Shown here piece after piece: positions 34,145 to 42,690 of a DNA stretch of 64,000 bases. This DNA comes from Pedobacter sp. (GTDB taxonomy: Bacteria > Bacteroidota > Bacteroidia > Sphingobacteriales > Sphingobacteriaceae). A program made the translations under genes and the position numbers. Within the stretch, counting starts at the first letter, position 1. Every line of letters begins with the position of its first letter. The stretch is from positions 186,001 through 250,000 of the forward strand of contig NZ_JAVHXT010000001.1 in NCBI RefSeq assembly GCF_031119335.1, read 5' to 3'. The notes under the pieces are model-generated. The model was not told the DNA's origin, ran no database searches, and saw only the letters and a list, made by a program, of their open reading frames with translations.

Positions 34145-34510
34145 ATGGAGAAGTTAACACAGCAAGAAGAAGAAGCAATGCTAGCCATTTGGCAGGTTGG
34201 GCCAGGTTTTATTAAGGAATTTATGGACGCCATGCCCGAGCCTAAAGCACCTTATACTACCGTAGCATCTACGGTTAAAAACCTAGAACGCAAAGGTTTT
34301 TTGAAAGGCGAACGCTACGCAAATGCTATTCGTTACAGTGCTAAAGTGAAAGAAGCAGACTATAAAAAACGCTTTATGAACGGTTTTGTGAACGATTATT
34401 TCCAAAGTTCGTACAAAGAGTTAGTAGCGTTTTTTGCGAAAGATAAGAAGATTAGTGCGGCAGAGTTAAAAGAGATAATTGACTTGATTGAAAAACCTGA
34501 AGATAAATAG
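34145..34510 (+). CDS. BlaI/MecI/CopY-family repressor
   Basis: 121 residues from ATG at 34145 (a TTG one codon earlier is possible). Winged-helix repressor typical of the family: LTQQEEEAMLAIW at the start, MPEPKAPYTTVASTVKNLERKGFLKGERY through the recognition helix, then a C-terminal dimerisation helix. In the family the dimer binds dyads in promoters and is cleaved when a partner M56 protease is activated. The partner gene follows after 2 bp. Its own promoter and two GLPGLI promoters carry a shared 28-bp site, the proposed operator. Confidence 0.92.
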   Translation: MEKLTQQEEEAMLAIWQVGPGFIKEFMDAMPEPKAPYTTVASTVKNLERKGFLKGERYANAIRYSAKVKEADYKKRFMNGFVNDYFQSSYKELVAFFAKDKKISAAELKEIIDLIEKPEDK

Positions 34511-34512
34511 AT

Positions 34513-36015
34513 ATGCCACATCTTTTTATTATTCTGTTAAAGATAAACTTAGTGCTGCTGCTATTTGCTGCCACTTATTATCTGATATTACGCAGATTAA
34601 CTTTTTACGTTCTAAATCGCTGTTTTTTGGTGTTTGGAATTGTTTTTTCTACAGCTTATCCGTTCATTGATTTAACAGAATTTTTCGATAAGCAGGAAGT
34701 AGTTGCCTACTTGCCACAGCTTAACCAAAAAGCTTCTGAGTTGGTGCCTACAGGGTTTTTTATCAATAATTGGCCTTATTTAAGCGCTTTGTTTTATCTG
34801 GGCGTTTTGGTGATGACTGTGAGGTTGGCTATTCAATTTATCTCACTTTATAGAATTCACCGCAAATCTAGCCCGAGTACGGTTGCTAATTACAACGTTA
34901 GAACTTTGAACGAGAGTGTTAGTCCATTCTCTTTTTGGCAAACTATTTATGTTAACCCGAGCTTACATAACGAAAAGGAACTGGATACCATTTTAGCGCA
35001 CGAAACGGTGCATGTAAAACAATGGCACTCTGTAGATATTATTTTGGCCGAGTTGAGCGTGGTTTTCTACTGGTTTAACCCTGGAGTTTGGTTAATGAAA
35101 AAGGCGGTGAAAGAAAACCTAGAGTTTATTACCGACCAAAAGATACTTAAAAAGGGGATGGATAGAAAAGCCTATCAGTACAGTTTGTTAGGCGTTGGAC
35201 AATTAAATACTTCGGTGCCTATTGTTAATAACTTTAATCTTTCAGATTTAAAGAAGCGTATCAAAATGATGAACGTAAAGCGCTCGTCGAAGTTAACGTT
35301 GAGCAGATACGCCTTGGCCTTACCTGTATTGTTATTAACTACGTTGGCCTTTACCATTTCTAAAAAAGAAGTAAAAGCGCATTTACCACAATTAGCCAAA
35401 ATTATTCCTCATTTAACTGTTGATGAGGAAGTGAAACCAGAAGAGAAAGTGGTAGTGACTGCTCGTAAAAAAGAAAAAATAGTTAAGAATAAGATAAAAG
35501 AAGAGCCAGTTAAAAAAGACACGCTTTATAGGATAAACCATATTGTAAGCACACTTTTTTTCGATAGAGATACCAATGCAAGCGGTAGACCCAGTTTAAG
35601 CGAAATTAAGGAAATGATGGCTGCTGTTACAGAAAAACTTGGACTGCCTCGCACTCAAAAACCTATTGTTAACGGAAAGATAAGCCAAGTTTTCGTTTAC
35701 AAAAAAGATAGTACAATTGCTGGTGCAATGGGCGAAAGTCCTAAAGTGTCTATTAAATTTAAATCTATAGGCAAAGTTGAAGAAGTTGATTTGCCAATTC
35801 CAAATGGGGAGAAGATGATTATAGTTAGAGGTTTTAAGAAAACTGCCGATAGCGTTTCTCTCGATGACGTAAAAATGATTGTCAACGGAAAAGCTTATCC
35901 TTCGAAGGAATTAAGCAACATCAATCCAAATGAAATTCAGCACGTACAAGTAATAAAAGGCGAAGGAAAAAAATCTCAGATACACGTAGAGCTTAAGAAA
36001 AGAGCTGAACTTTAA
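34513..36015 (+). CDS. BlaR1/MecR1-like M56 membrane metalloprotease
   Basis: 500 residues. N-terminal membrane segments (about 7-25, 38-50, 88-110) precede a zinc protease motif H163-E164-T-V-H167 (LAHETVHVKQWHSVD) with downstream ENLEFITDQ, then another membrane helix near 270-290 (ALALPVLLLTTLAFTIS). No penicillin-binding sensor domain follows. Instead the C-terminal periplasmic part has a plug-like ending (GKAYPSKELSNINPNEIQHVQVIKGEG, in parts). It likely senses an envelope signal and inactivates the BlaI-like repressor. Beta-lactam sensing is not supported. Confidence 0.88.
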   Translation: MPHLFIILLKINLVLLLFAATYYLILRRLTFYVLNRCFLVFGIVFSTAYPFIDLTEFFDKQEVVAYLPQLNQKASELVPTGFFINNWPYLSALFYLGVLVMTVRLAIQFISLYRIHRKSSPSTVANYNVRTLNESVSPFSFWQTIYVNPSLHNEKELDTILAHETVHVKQWHSVDIILAELSVVFYWFNPGVWLMKKAVKENLEFITDQKILKKGMDRKAYQYSLLGVGQLNTSVPIVNNFNLSDLKKRIKMMNVKRSSKLTLSRYALALPVLLLTTLAFTISKKEVKAHLPQLAKIIPHLTVDEEVKPEEKVVVTARKKEKIVKNKIKEEPVKKDTLYRINHIVSTLFFDRDTNASGRPSLSEIKEMMAAVTEKLGLPRTQKPIVNGKISQVFVYKKDSTIAGAMGESPKVSIKFKSIGKVEEVDLPIPNGEKMIIVRGFKKTADSVSLDDVKMIVNGKAYPSKELSNINPNEIQHVQVIKGEGKKSQIHVELKKRAEL

Positions 36016-36030
36016 GTTCGGCTCTTTTTG
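35998..36030. terminator. Bidirectional terminator between the M56 gene and nudK
   Basis: AAAAGAGCTGAAC and GTTCGGCTCTTTTT pair with one G-T wobble around TTTAA. The stem includes the last codons of the M56 gene and sits 2 bp from the nudK stop, so it can serve both convergent genes. Confidence 0.7.
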
Positions 36031-36031
36031 C

Positions 36032-36610
36032 TTATAGTATGTTTTTTAATCTTAAATGCTGTATGAGCATAATTGTCTTTGCATCTTTAATCTCACCGTT
36101 GTCAATCATATTTAATGCATCTTCAAAAGCTAGCTCTAAAACTTTAATGTGTTCCTCTTCCTGAGCTAAGCCGCCGCCTTCGTTTACTTTCATAGATTTT
36201 TCATAAGCAGCAACAAAAAAGTAAAGAATTTCGGTTACAGAACCTGGTGACATATAAGCTTCGAAAACTTTGTGTATATCGGTTACTTTATAACCCGTTT
36301 CTTCTTCTGTTTCTCTTTTAATGCAGTCTTCTGGATTGTCTTTGTCTAATAGGCCTGCGCAGGTTTCTATTAACATTCCCGAAGGGTTTCCGTTGAGATA
36401 AGTTGGTAAACGAAATTGTTCGGTTAGGATGATAGTTTGCTGCTCTTGATTATAGAGTAGGATAGTGGCACCGTTTCCTCTGTCGTATGCCTCACGATTT
36501 TGAACTTGTTTGCTTCCATCTGGTCTGGTAAACTCGTAAGTTATTTTTCGAAGTGTATACCAGTTGTCACTTAGAATTTCGGTGTTTAAAATATGGATAT
36601 CGTTGATCAT
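36032..36610 (-). CDS. nudK: NUDIX hydrolase, GDP-mannose pyrophosphatase (NudK) type
   Basis: 192-residue cytoplasmic hydrolase. It resembles E. coli NudK along its length: ILSDNWYTLRKITYEFTRPDG, YDRGNGATILLYN, LTEQFRLPTYLNGN, the Nudix region ETCAGLLDKDNPEDC-IKRETEEETGY and EAYMSPGSVTEILYFFVA. NudK splits GDP-mannose and related nucleotide sugars into GMP and sugar phosphate. It may balance the mannose/mannuronate nucleotide pool, but no direct link to the neighbouring alginate locus is shown. Convergent with the M56 gene. Confidence 0.93.
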   Translation of the reverse strand: MINDIHILNTEILSDNWYTLRKITYEFTRPDGSKQVQNREAYDRGNGATILLYNQEQQTIILTEQFRLPTYLNGNPSGMLIETCAGLLDKDNPEDCIKRETEEETGYKVTDIHKVFEAYMSPGSVTEILYFFVAAYEKSMKVNEGGGLAQEEEHIKVLELAFEDALNMIDNGEIKDAKTIMLIQHLRLKNIL

Positions 36611-36739
36611 TATTAAGATTTATAGATAGACGCAATTTTGATGAATTTGTAACGAAGCAAGTTGAAATATAGTGCATAAAAAAGCGGAAGTACCGATGAG
36701 GTAAATCCGCTTCATAAAATCTTTCCTTTTTTTGGATGC

Positions 36740-39385
36740 TTAGTAATTAAACGTTACTCTAAACATCGCAACCCTTCCCGGAATTTCGTACCTGCCTACC
36801 GTTAATGCGTTTGCAGAAACGTTAATGGCTTCAAATCTCTTCACATTCGCTAAGTTGGTAATACCAAATTCTAGATCTGTTTTAAGCTTTAGTACTTTAT
36901 ATCGGATATTAAAATCTGCAAACAAGTACTTCAAATCTGCTTGACTAGACTGCTTGGTAAAGATGTGCTCTGCAGAAAGGTTCAAAAACACCGATTTCAA
37001 AACCGTTGCCGTTAGTCCAGATTGTTGCCTTAATTGCTGGAAATTAGTACCAATACCAGTGTTAGTAGCTTTATTTCTGTTATCTGTAAACGTGCCCGTG
37101 TAAGAGAAGTTCATGAACTTGGTCAGTTTGGCTTCAATACCCGCTTTGTAGATGTAAGTATCTGCTTCAAAAGGTAATAATTGATTATTCTGCAACTGTT
37201 GGAATTGACTATGTGAATAGCTAAATCCTGCGTTTACTGTGCTTCTCAGTGCAAATAAGTACTTGCTCAAACCCGAGTTTACACCCAAACTTTTCATTTG
37301 ATTTTCTAATGGAAGCACAATACGTTGTTGTGTATTATTGGTTAAAGTATAAGCAGAAATCGTATTTAAATCAGTAATACTATAAGTAATTCCTACGTTA
37401 CCGAAAATCATTTCTATCGCCTTGCGGAAATTAAAATTACCAGAGAAAGCGTGCGAAGAACTTTCTGAAATAGGAGCATTGTTAGCAAAGAGAGAACGAT
37501 AGTTGCGTAAAACCGTTCCGCTATAAACATCGTCTATGGTGCCAAGGTTGTTTCTAAAGATATAAGCTGCACTTACATAATTTTCTGGACTGGTTTGGTA
37601 TTTGAAATTAACCGATGGATTGATAAAGAAACGCTCCAAGTTTTTATCTACGCTGTGGTTTGCATCATCATAACTAATGTTGTTATAACTCACAGGAACT
37701 CTAACGGCGGCAGTAATTTTATCGGTAGTGTATTCGTAAATGTTTTCTAGATAAACCCTAGATCTTAACCAATTCAAATCGTTCAGTGTGCCTGGTGCTG
37801 CAAGCTCACTGTTGCCATTAGTTTGCATTTTCGTTAAATCTGAGCTTAGATTTTGGTGCTGTACCAAAAAGCCTGCCCTATATGTCTGCACAAATTTACC
37901 TGAAGGGAATGCCATCGAAGCAAAGTTGTTGGTATAAAGCGTTGGCAAATCTAAATATTGGTTTAAACTGGCATAAGGCGTACCATTGTTTAGGATTTCC
38001 TCATTTAAACCGGGTTTAATATCTAAATACTCTGGCTGTGTTGTTCTGCTAAGCGACGAAGACAGATGAAGCATATTCCCCGATTTCAGTTTTTTGCGAT
38101 AGCCTAAATCGTTCGATAAGGTGAACATATCTTGCCTTAGCGATTGGAAAGCACCTATGCCATTGATAAATACATTAGAATTGGTACGAGTAGGATTATA
38201 CTCAGCAACAAAAACATTATTAAAATAGTAACCATCTGTATTGCCGTTTAAGGTAAACTGACCTCGTAATTTTTGTGGATTTAAGAAATTATCCTGATTT
38301 TCTTGGTAGTTAATTGTTTGGCCAGCTAAGCGGGTTTCTGATGATTTAAAATAGATTTGCCTGCGCTCATCGTACAGATAAGAAACATTAGCCCTTAACT
38401 GTAAGTCATTGTTAAACTTGAAAAGGTTGTTCAAATTAGCTTGACCAGCTTTGTTAAACAACGAGCGGCTTTGCGGTAAATTTGGTACGCCAGCTGCACC
38501 AGCAGAAAGTAAATTGCCCGGTTTAGAGTTGTCATTTGCGATAGGATTAAAAGCCATGAGGTCTAGTCCAGGGTCTATACCAATGTTATTGCCTTTTAGG
38601 TTGTTCAGAAACTTCACTTTTTTATTAAAGAGCATGGCATTTACATTACCGTCAAAACGTTCTGGAGTTCCCAAACCAGCTTTAACTTCGCCCATCACCT
38701 TTAGCTTTGCTTCGTCTTTAATCACTAGGTTTAAAGCTACATCATCACTGGTGTTGTTTTTTTGCAGCATTTTAATCGGCTGGTCTTTCTCTATTACCTG
38801 CACTTTGTCTACCGCACCATGGGGGATAGCTTTTGTGCCAATACCGTATTTGTCTTCCAGTAAATTATCTCCATCAATATACATGTTAGAAATGTTCTTG
38901 CCATTGTAGCTAATTTTTCCGTTCTCTGCAACTTCAATTCCAGGCATTTTTCTTAAAACATCGCCAATGTTGCGGTCTTGTTTATCGGCAAAGTCTGAAG
39001 TTTTGTAGTTCAACGTATCTCCGTTTGAGCTTAATCTAGGGCGATTTTTAACTTCCACTGTTTTCAGACTAATTTCACTTTCGGCTAAAACAATTTCGCC
39101 GCTATTGTTAAAATCTGCTAGTTTGATGCTTTTTTTTTCAAAACCTAAAATGCTGAAATCTAGTATCAAGTCGTTCGAGGTTTCGTCAGTATTAATTACA
39201 AAATCTCCTTTTTCGTTTGTTCTAGAGAAACCAAGCGTGCTTCCTTCTTTGTCTTTTAAACTAACCATGACAGAAGGAAGCGGCTTAGCTTTTATGTCTT
39301 TAACCTTGCCCTTAATTTGCTTTTGGGAAAAAGCAGCAACAGTACTAACGCTCATTACGATGAGCATAAATAATACCTTTTTCAT
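36740..39385 (-). CDS. TonB-receptor-like outer-membrane beta-barrel protein
   Basis: 881 residues from the ATG at 39385; an upstream in-frame ATG at 39427 precedes the signal peptide MKKVLFMLIVMSVSTVAAFSQ and is not used. A carboxypeptidase-D-like domain (IKGKVKDIKAKPLPSVMVSL) and a reduced plug (IGDVLRKMPGIEVAENGKISYNGKNISNMYIDGDN, quoted in part) come first, followed by a long barrel ending VAMFRVTFNY. It is outer-membrane beta-barrel 3-like rather than SusC. No SusD partner; instead three GLPGLI genes precede it. The 69-bp gap to the last GLPGLI gene suggests co-transcription. Substrate or partner unknown. Confidence 0.85.
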   Translation of the reverse strand: MKKVLFMLIVMSVSTVAAFSQKQIKGKVKDIKAKPLPSVMVSLKDKEGSTLGFSRTNEKGDFVINTDETSNDLILDFSILGFEKKSIKLADFNNSGEIVLAESEISLKTVEVKNRPRLSSNGDTLNYKTSDFADKQDRNIGDVLRKMPGIEVAENGKISYNGKNISNMYIDGDNLLEDKYGIGTKAIPHGAVDKVQVIEKDQPIKMLQKNNTSDDVALNLVIKDEAKLKVMGEVKAGLGTPERFDGNVNAMLFNKKVKFLNNLKGNNIGIDPGLDLMAFNPIANDNSKPGNLLSAGAAGVPNLPQSRSLFNKAGQANLNNLFKFNNDLQLRANVSYLYDERRQIYFKSSETRLAGQTINYQENQDNFLNPQKLRGQFTLNGNTDGYYFNNVFVAEYNPTRTNSNVFINGIGAFQSLRQDMFTLSNDLGYRKKLKSGNMLHLSSSLSRTTQPEYLDIKPGLNEEILNNGTPYASLNQYLDLPTLYTNNFASMAFPSGKFVQTYRAGFLVQHQNLSSDLTKMQTNGNSELAAPGTLNDLNWLRSRVYLENIYEYTTDKITAAVRVPVSYNNISYDDANHSVDKNLERFFINPSVNFKYQTSPENYVSAAYIFRNNLGTIDDVYSGTVLRNYRSLFANNAPISESSSHAFSGNFNFRKAIEMIFGNVGITYSITDLNTISAYTLTNNTQQRIVLPLENQMKSLGVNSGLSKYLFALRSTVNAGFSYSHSQFQQLQNNQLLPFEADTYIYKAGIEAKLTKFMNFSYTGTFTDNRNKATNTGIGTNFQQLRQQSGLTATVLKSVFLNLSAEHIFTKQSSQADLKYLFADFNIRYKVLKLKTDLEFGITNLANVKRFEAINVSANALTVGRYEIPGRVAMFRVTFNY

Positions 39386-39454
39386 CAGAATGTGTGTTAG
39401 ATGAAGGCCTGCCAGGTTTGCTGACAAGCCGAAAATAGTTTGTTTGGTTTGGTT

Positions 39455-40402
39455 TTATTTTTTCTTCTCTGGAAGTTCAATAGGATTGTTCAACACAAAC
39501 TTTTTCGCACCCCCAGGGCCAGCTACAAAGCTGGTGCTAGTTTTTACATTTGCACCCATGTTTCTTCCTGCCATTTGCGCATTTGCAAACCCAATCGGGT
39601 CTTTATCTCTAGCTTCTTTCAGTTTGTCAATCTCTTTCTGCGATGTTTTAATTGCATCGGTAGGTAGTTTAATTTCACCGCCTAAGTAAGTGTCACCGTC
39701 CATTCCTCTTAACTTAAATGTACCTGTTGTTCCATTTGGTAGCGTAACAGTTTGGTCGGCTTCTTTAGGTTTGTCTTCTTCTGTTACTTTATCAATACCA
39801 GCAAATTGGAATTTCACTTCGTTTTTTTCATCATGAGCTTCTATAATTAAGCCCGGTAAACCATTCAATTTCCACGGACCGCTTTGGAAAGCTAAATCTG
39901 GTGCAAACCAGGCAATCCAGTTTCTACCTTTAAAGTAAGTAGTTGCTTTTTGGCATTTTACACCTGAGAAACTAGCGGTGTCTTTGCTGATTTTCCAATT
40001 AATTGAAGGTGCCTTTTCTTCGATTAAATAATTACTAATCACACGTTCTTTGGTGAAAAATTTGTTCTCGTTAGCAAAATAGAAGTAATCTACTTGAGTT
40101 ACTGGCTTAGATGAAGTTCTATTAATATTGATGGCAGTAGGTCCGCCAGCTTGATTTCTAATCTGCTCTTCAAGAGATTTGCGGATTTCCATATCTCTGT
40201 TGATTTTATCGTAACTCGTAAACACCGAAGCGTTTTTACCAATCACCAAAAGCATGTTCTCGGTGTAGAAATCATTTCTTTGAGTAGTATCTCGCATGTG
40301 TGAAAGTGTATATCTCACCCTAGCTAAAGCCTTATCAGCATTTTGAGCGAAAGCCGAATTACTTATGGCAGCCGCAATTAATGTAAGTTTTAAAATCTTC
40401 AT
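39455..40402 (-). CDS. GLPGLI-family secreted protein, paralogue 3
   Basis: 315 residues with signal peptide (LIAAAISNSAFAQ). Family hallmark NGLPGLIIEAHDEK preceded by GRNWIAWFAPDLAFQSGPWKL. Shared with its two paralogues: start ALARVRY, VIGKNASVFTSYD, W-K-I-(S/E)-x-D-T-x-S-F-S-G-x-K-C-Q-K-A and the C-terminal DPxGFxxAQ. The C-terminus is longer and basic/Pro-rich. The family is widespread in Bacteroidota but its biochemical role is not known to me. It has its own copy of the BlaI-like site at 40418-40445, and probably shares a transcript with the TonB-like gene. Confidence 0.88.
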   Translation of the reverse strand: MKILKLTLIAAAISNSAFAQNADKALARVRYTLSHMRDTTQRNDFYTENMLLVIGKNASVFTSYDKINRDMEIRKSLEEQIRNQAGGPTAININRTSSKPVTQVDYFYFANENKFFTKERVISNYLIEEKAPSINWKISKDTASFSGVKCQKATTYFKGRNWIAWFAPDLAFQSGPWKLNGLPGLIIEAHDEKNEVKFQFAGIDKVTEEDKPKEADQTVTLPNGTTGTFKLRGMDGDTYLGGEIKLPTDAIKTSQKEIDKLKEARDKDPIGFANAQMAGRNMGANVKTSTSFVAGPGGAKKFVLNNPIELPEKKK

Positions 40403-40417
40403 GTGTTATAATTAAGT

Positions 40418-40445
40418 TTTCGTAAAGCTACGAAATATTCGTAGA
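40418..40445 (-). promoter_or_regulatory. BlaI-type compound operator upstream of GLPGLI paralogue 3
   Basis: TTTCGTAAAG-C-TACGAAATATTCGTAGA in the + orientation: same spacing of half-sites as at 34111 and 42261, agreeing at about 22 of 28 positions with the 42261 copy. On the minus strand TAGCTTTA occurs within it as a candidate -7 element. It starts 16 bp before the start codon. Confidence 0.68.
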
Positions 40446-40478
40446 TAGGAATATGATTTAACAAAATTTAACTTTCTT

Positions 40479-41330
40479 TTATTGTCTATATTGTGCTTTC
40501 ATAAATCCTTTTGGATCTTGTTTATAAGCTTCTTCCAATCTTTTAAATTTCTCTTTTGTAGTTTTTATAGCGTTCGAAGGCAATTTTATAATATTATCGA
40601 AATAAGCATTAGCAGCATCAAATCCCATAAAGTAGTCAATCGGACTAATGGTTCCTAAGGTGTTCGTATTATCTTTTTTAGCATCATTCTCGCGGTAAAA
40701 ATCACCATATTTAGCATTTTCTAAACCAACAAACTTAATACTGATCTGCTTGTTCTCTGTAGAAGCTTCTAGGATAAGCCCCGGTAAACCATTTAATTTT
40801 TCTGGACCAAAAGGAAAAGGTATACTGCTAGCAAACCAAGCTGTCCATAAATTTCCGTCGATTAGCGCAATAGCTTTTTCGCATTTTAGTCCATTAATTG
40901 TTAGTTTGTCTTTCGCTATTTTCCAATTAATTAGCGGCTTTTCTTCTTCGTACAGATAATTAAATTGAGTAATACTTGCCTTGGTATGAAATTTATTTTC
41001 ATTACCAAAGTTGAAATAGCTGAAATTATGCATCCAATCTGTGGCCTTTTGGTCAATCTTAAAAACAGTTGGCTTTCCATTAGAATTATTATTATTAAGT
41101 AGAGCTCTTTCTACAGATATGTGATGTTTTATTCTGTCTATACTGGTGTAGAAAGATACGTTTTTACCCATAAAAAGCGCCATCTGTTGTGTTTTAACAG
41201 GTTTTCTAATAGTAGTGTCTGCTTGGTTAGTGTAGGCGTAGTACGCTCTGGCAATAACAGTATCAGCCCTTTGAGCAAATAAGCCAGTTGTTAGTAAGCA
41301 CAGGCATATTGTGTTAATAAAGATTTTCAT
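40479..41330 (-). CDS. GLPGLI-family secreted protein, paralogue 2
   Basis: 283 residues, signal peptide (TICLCLLTTGLFAQ). Hallmark LNGLPGLILEASTENKQ present. It is the most diverged of the three: NLWTAWFASSIPFPFGPEKL replaces the GRNWIAWFAPELPF of the others, and the C-terminus stops just after DPKGFMKAQYRQ, without the longer tails. Located 16 bp after paralogue 1, with no promoter site of its own, so probably translated from the same mRNA. Confidence 0.87.
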   Translation of the reverse strand: MKIFINTICLCLLTTGLFAQRADTVIARAYYAYTNQADTTIRKPVKTQQMALFMGKNVSFYTSIDRIKHHISVERALLNNNNSNGKPTVFKIDQKATDWMHNFSYFNFGNENKFHTKASITQFNYLYEEEKPLINWKIAKDKLTINGLKCEKAIALIDGNLWTAWFASSIPFPFGPEKLNGLPGLILEASTENKQISIKFVGLENAKYGDFYRENDAKKDNTNTLGTISPIDYFMGFDAANAYFDNIIKLPSNAIKTTKEKFKRLEEAYKQDPKGFMKAQYRQ

Positions 41331-41346
41331 GGTAAATGATTAAGAG

Positions 41347-42249
41347 TTATTTTAATTCTATTGGATTGTTAAAAATCATTGCAACAGGCGTTGGAGTTTT
41401 TAAAGCCGGAAATTGCTTTGCAATATTTAAAAGACCTTCCATCGGTGTACCTGTAAGCTGCGCTTTGGCGAAACCATAAGGATCTTCGTTCTTGGCCTTC
41501 TTAAGTCGGTTTAATTCCTCTTTACTTACCTTTAATGCTTTAGCAGGTATTCTTATTTCGTTACCCATCATCTCTGTCGCTAGTGTCTTTTCATCTTCGG
41601 TACTATTTGTTTGATCAACCGCTTTTACCGTTACAGCCTCAAAGCCGGCAAACTGAAATTGTACTTCTTTTTTTTCATCGTAGGCATCAATAATTAATCC
41701 CGGTAAACCATTTAATTTCCACGGTCCATTAGCAAATGGCAGTTCTGGAGCAAACCAGGCAATCCAATTTCTTCCTTTAAATGTAGCGGTTGCTTTTTGA
41801 CATTTTAGTCCAGAGAAACTCATGGTATCGCGTTCAATCTTCCAATCAATTTTGGGTATTTCTTCTTCTACCGTATAGTCGTGCATTAATTTTTCGGCAG
41901 TAATCAACTTATTTTCTTTGTTAAAGGTGTAGTACTCCGTTTCTATAGTTTGTTGTTTTCTGTTAGATGTTATCGTAGCGCCATTCAGTGTGCCACCATT
42001 GTTCTTTATTTGCTCGGCAACGTGTTTTTTAAAATTAATTAATTGGTTAAGTCTAACATTACTCGTGTAAAGTGTGGCGTTTTTGCCAATAATGAGTACC
42101 ATTTCTTCTACCCAAGGCTTGTCTTTTTTGTTGGTGTCTATCACATGAGAGAAATTATACCTTGCTTTGGCTACGGCCAATTCTGGCTGTTGCGCAAAAG
42201 ATATTGTACATAAACAAATACCAATTAAAGCTAAAATGTTCTTTTTCAT
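41347..42249 (-). CDS. GLPGLI-family secreted protein, paralogue 1
   Basis: 300 residues, signal peptide (LALIGICLCTISFAQQ). Contains AVAKARYNFSHVID, IIGKNATLYTSNVRLN, SFSGLKCQKATATFKGRNW, IAWFAPELPF and NGLPGLIIDAYDEKKE. First gene of the unit whose promoter carries the BlaI-like site. The 16-bp gap to paralogue 2 indicates one operon. Function of the family unknown; probably periplasmic or surface-related. Confidence 0.88.
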   Translation of the reverse strand: MKKNILALIGICLCTISFAQQPELAVAKARYNFSHVIDTNKKDKPWVEEMVLIIGKNATLYTSNVRLNQLINFKKHVAEQIKNNGGTLNGATITSNRKQQTIETEYYTFNKENKLITAEKLMHDYTVEEEIPKIDWKIERDTMSFSGLKCQKATATFKGRNWIAWFAPELPFANGPWKLNGLPGLIIDAYDEKKEVQFQFAGFEAVTVKAVDQTNSTEDEKTLATEMMGNEIRIPAKALKVSKEELNRLKKAKNEDPYGFAKAQLTGTPMEGLLNIAKQFPALKTPTPVAMIFNNPIELK

Positions 42250-42260
42250 TATTTTATGTT

Positions 42261-42298
42261 TTTCGTAAATCTACGAATATTTCGTAATAATGCAAACG
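42261..42298 (-). promoter_or_regulatory. Promoter and BlaI-type compound operator of the GLPGLI operon
   Basis: 28-bp site at 42261-42288 with halves TTTCGTAAATC-TACGAATA and TTTCGTAAT; 25 of 28 bases equal the copy before the blaI-like gene. On the minus strand TTTG, a 19-bp spacer and TAGATTTA form a Bacteroidota promoter whose spacer is wholly inside the operator. Confidence 0.78.
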
Positions 42299-42308
42299 TT
42301 TATTATTT

Positions 42309-42423
42309 TTTCGAAAGCGAATTACTGCAGCATGGGTTGGGCTAGTCCCGCTTTCGCTCATAGCCTTCGCTACGTTGCGCTTACGCTAAATCGCTACGGG
42401 CTAATCCGCTCAATCGGGTTTAG
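42309..42423 (+). repeat. Dispersed intergenic repeat, family 3, copy 2
   Basis: CTAGTCCCGCTTTCGCT... TAATCCGCTCAATCGGGTTTA, with inner GCTACG-rich inverted words (TCGCTACGTTGCGC and the like). Same ordered words as at 10725, 58719 and 62849. With the next repeats it fills the 603-bp gap before rplU; no gene seen. Confidence 0.65.
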
Positions 42424-42487
42424 GTAACAAAAACCTGTGCACAGCATCTGCATTTAAACCCGATGGGAACGGAATACTTTTTTGTTG

Positions 42488-42565
42488 CGTCATTTCGAAC
42501 GCAGAGAGAAATCTCTAAGTTAAAAGCAGCTATCAAACAGATTTCTCTCTGCGTTCGAAATGACG
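42488..42565. repeat. REP-like inverted repeat, family 1, perfect copy
   Basis: The arms are perfectly complementary over 27 bp: CGTCATTTCGAACGCAGAG (plus AGAAATCT) on the left and AGATTTCTCTCTGCGTTCG (plus AAATGACG) on the right, around a 24-base loop. The small reading frame through it (42420-42659) is not a gene. Confidence 0.9.
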
Positions 42566-42690
42566 GTTGGAGAACACAAAAAAGATTACAGCGTACAGCG
42601 GGGCTACACTTAGCTACGCAGGGGAGGTACTGATTTCTTGAAAAATCACAAATCATCAATTATCAAAAATTAGCCGCCAACCTAATGAAT

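Noticed and set aside
34513..36015. Beta-lactamase regulation by the BlaI/M56 pair
   Set aside because: No beta-lactamase or penicillin-binding sensor domain is present; predicted targets are GLPGLI genes.
42420..42659. Open frame on the minus strand before rplU
   Set aside because: It consists almost wholly of repeat families 1 and 3; the protein is repeat translation.
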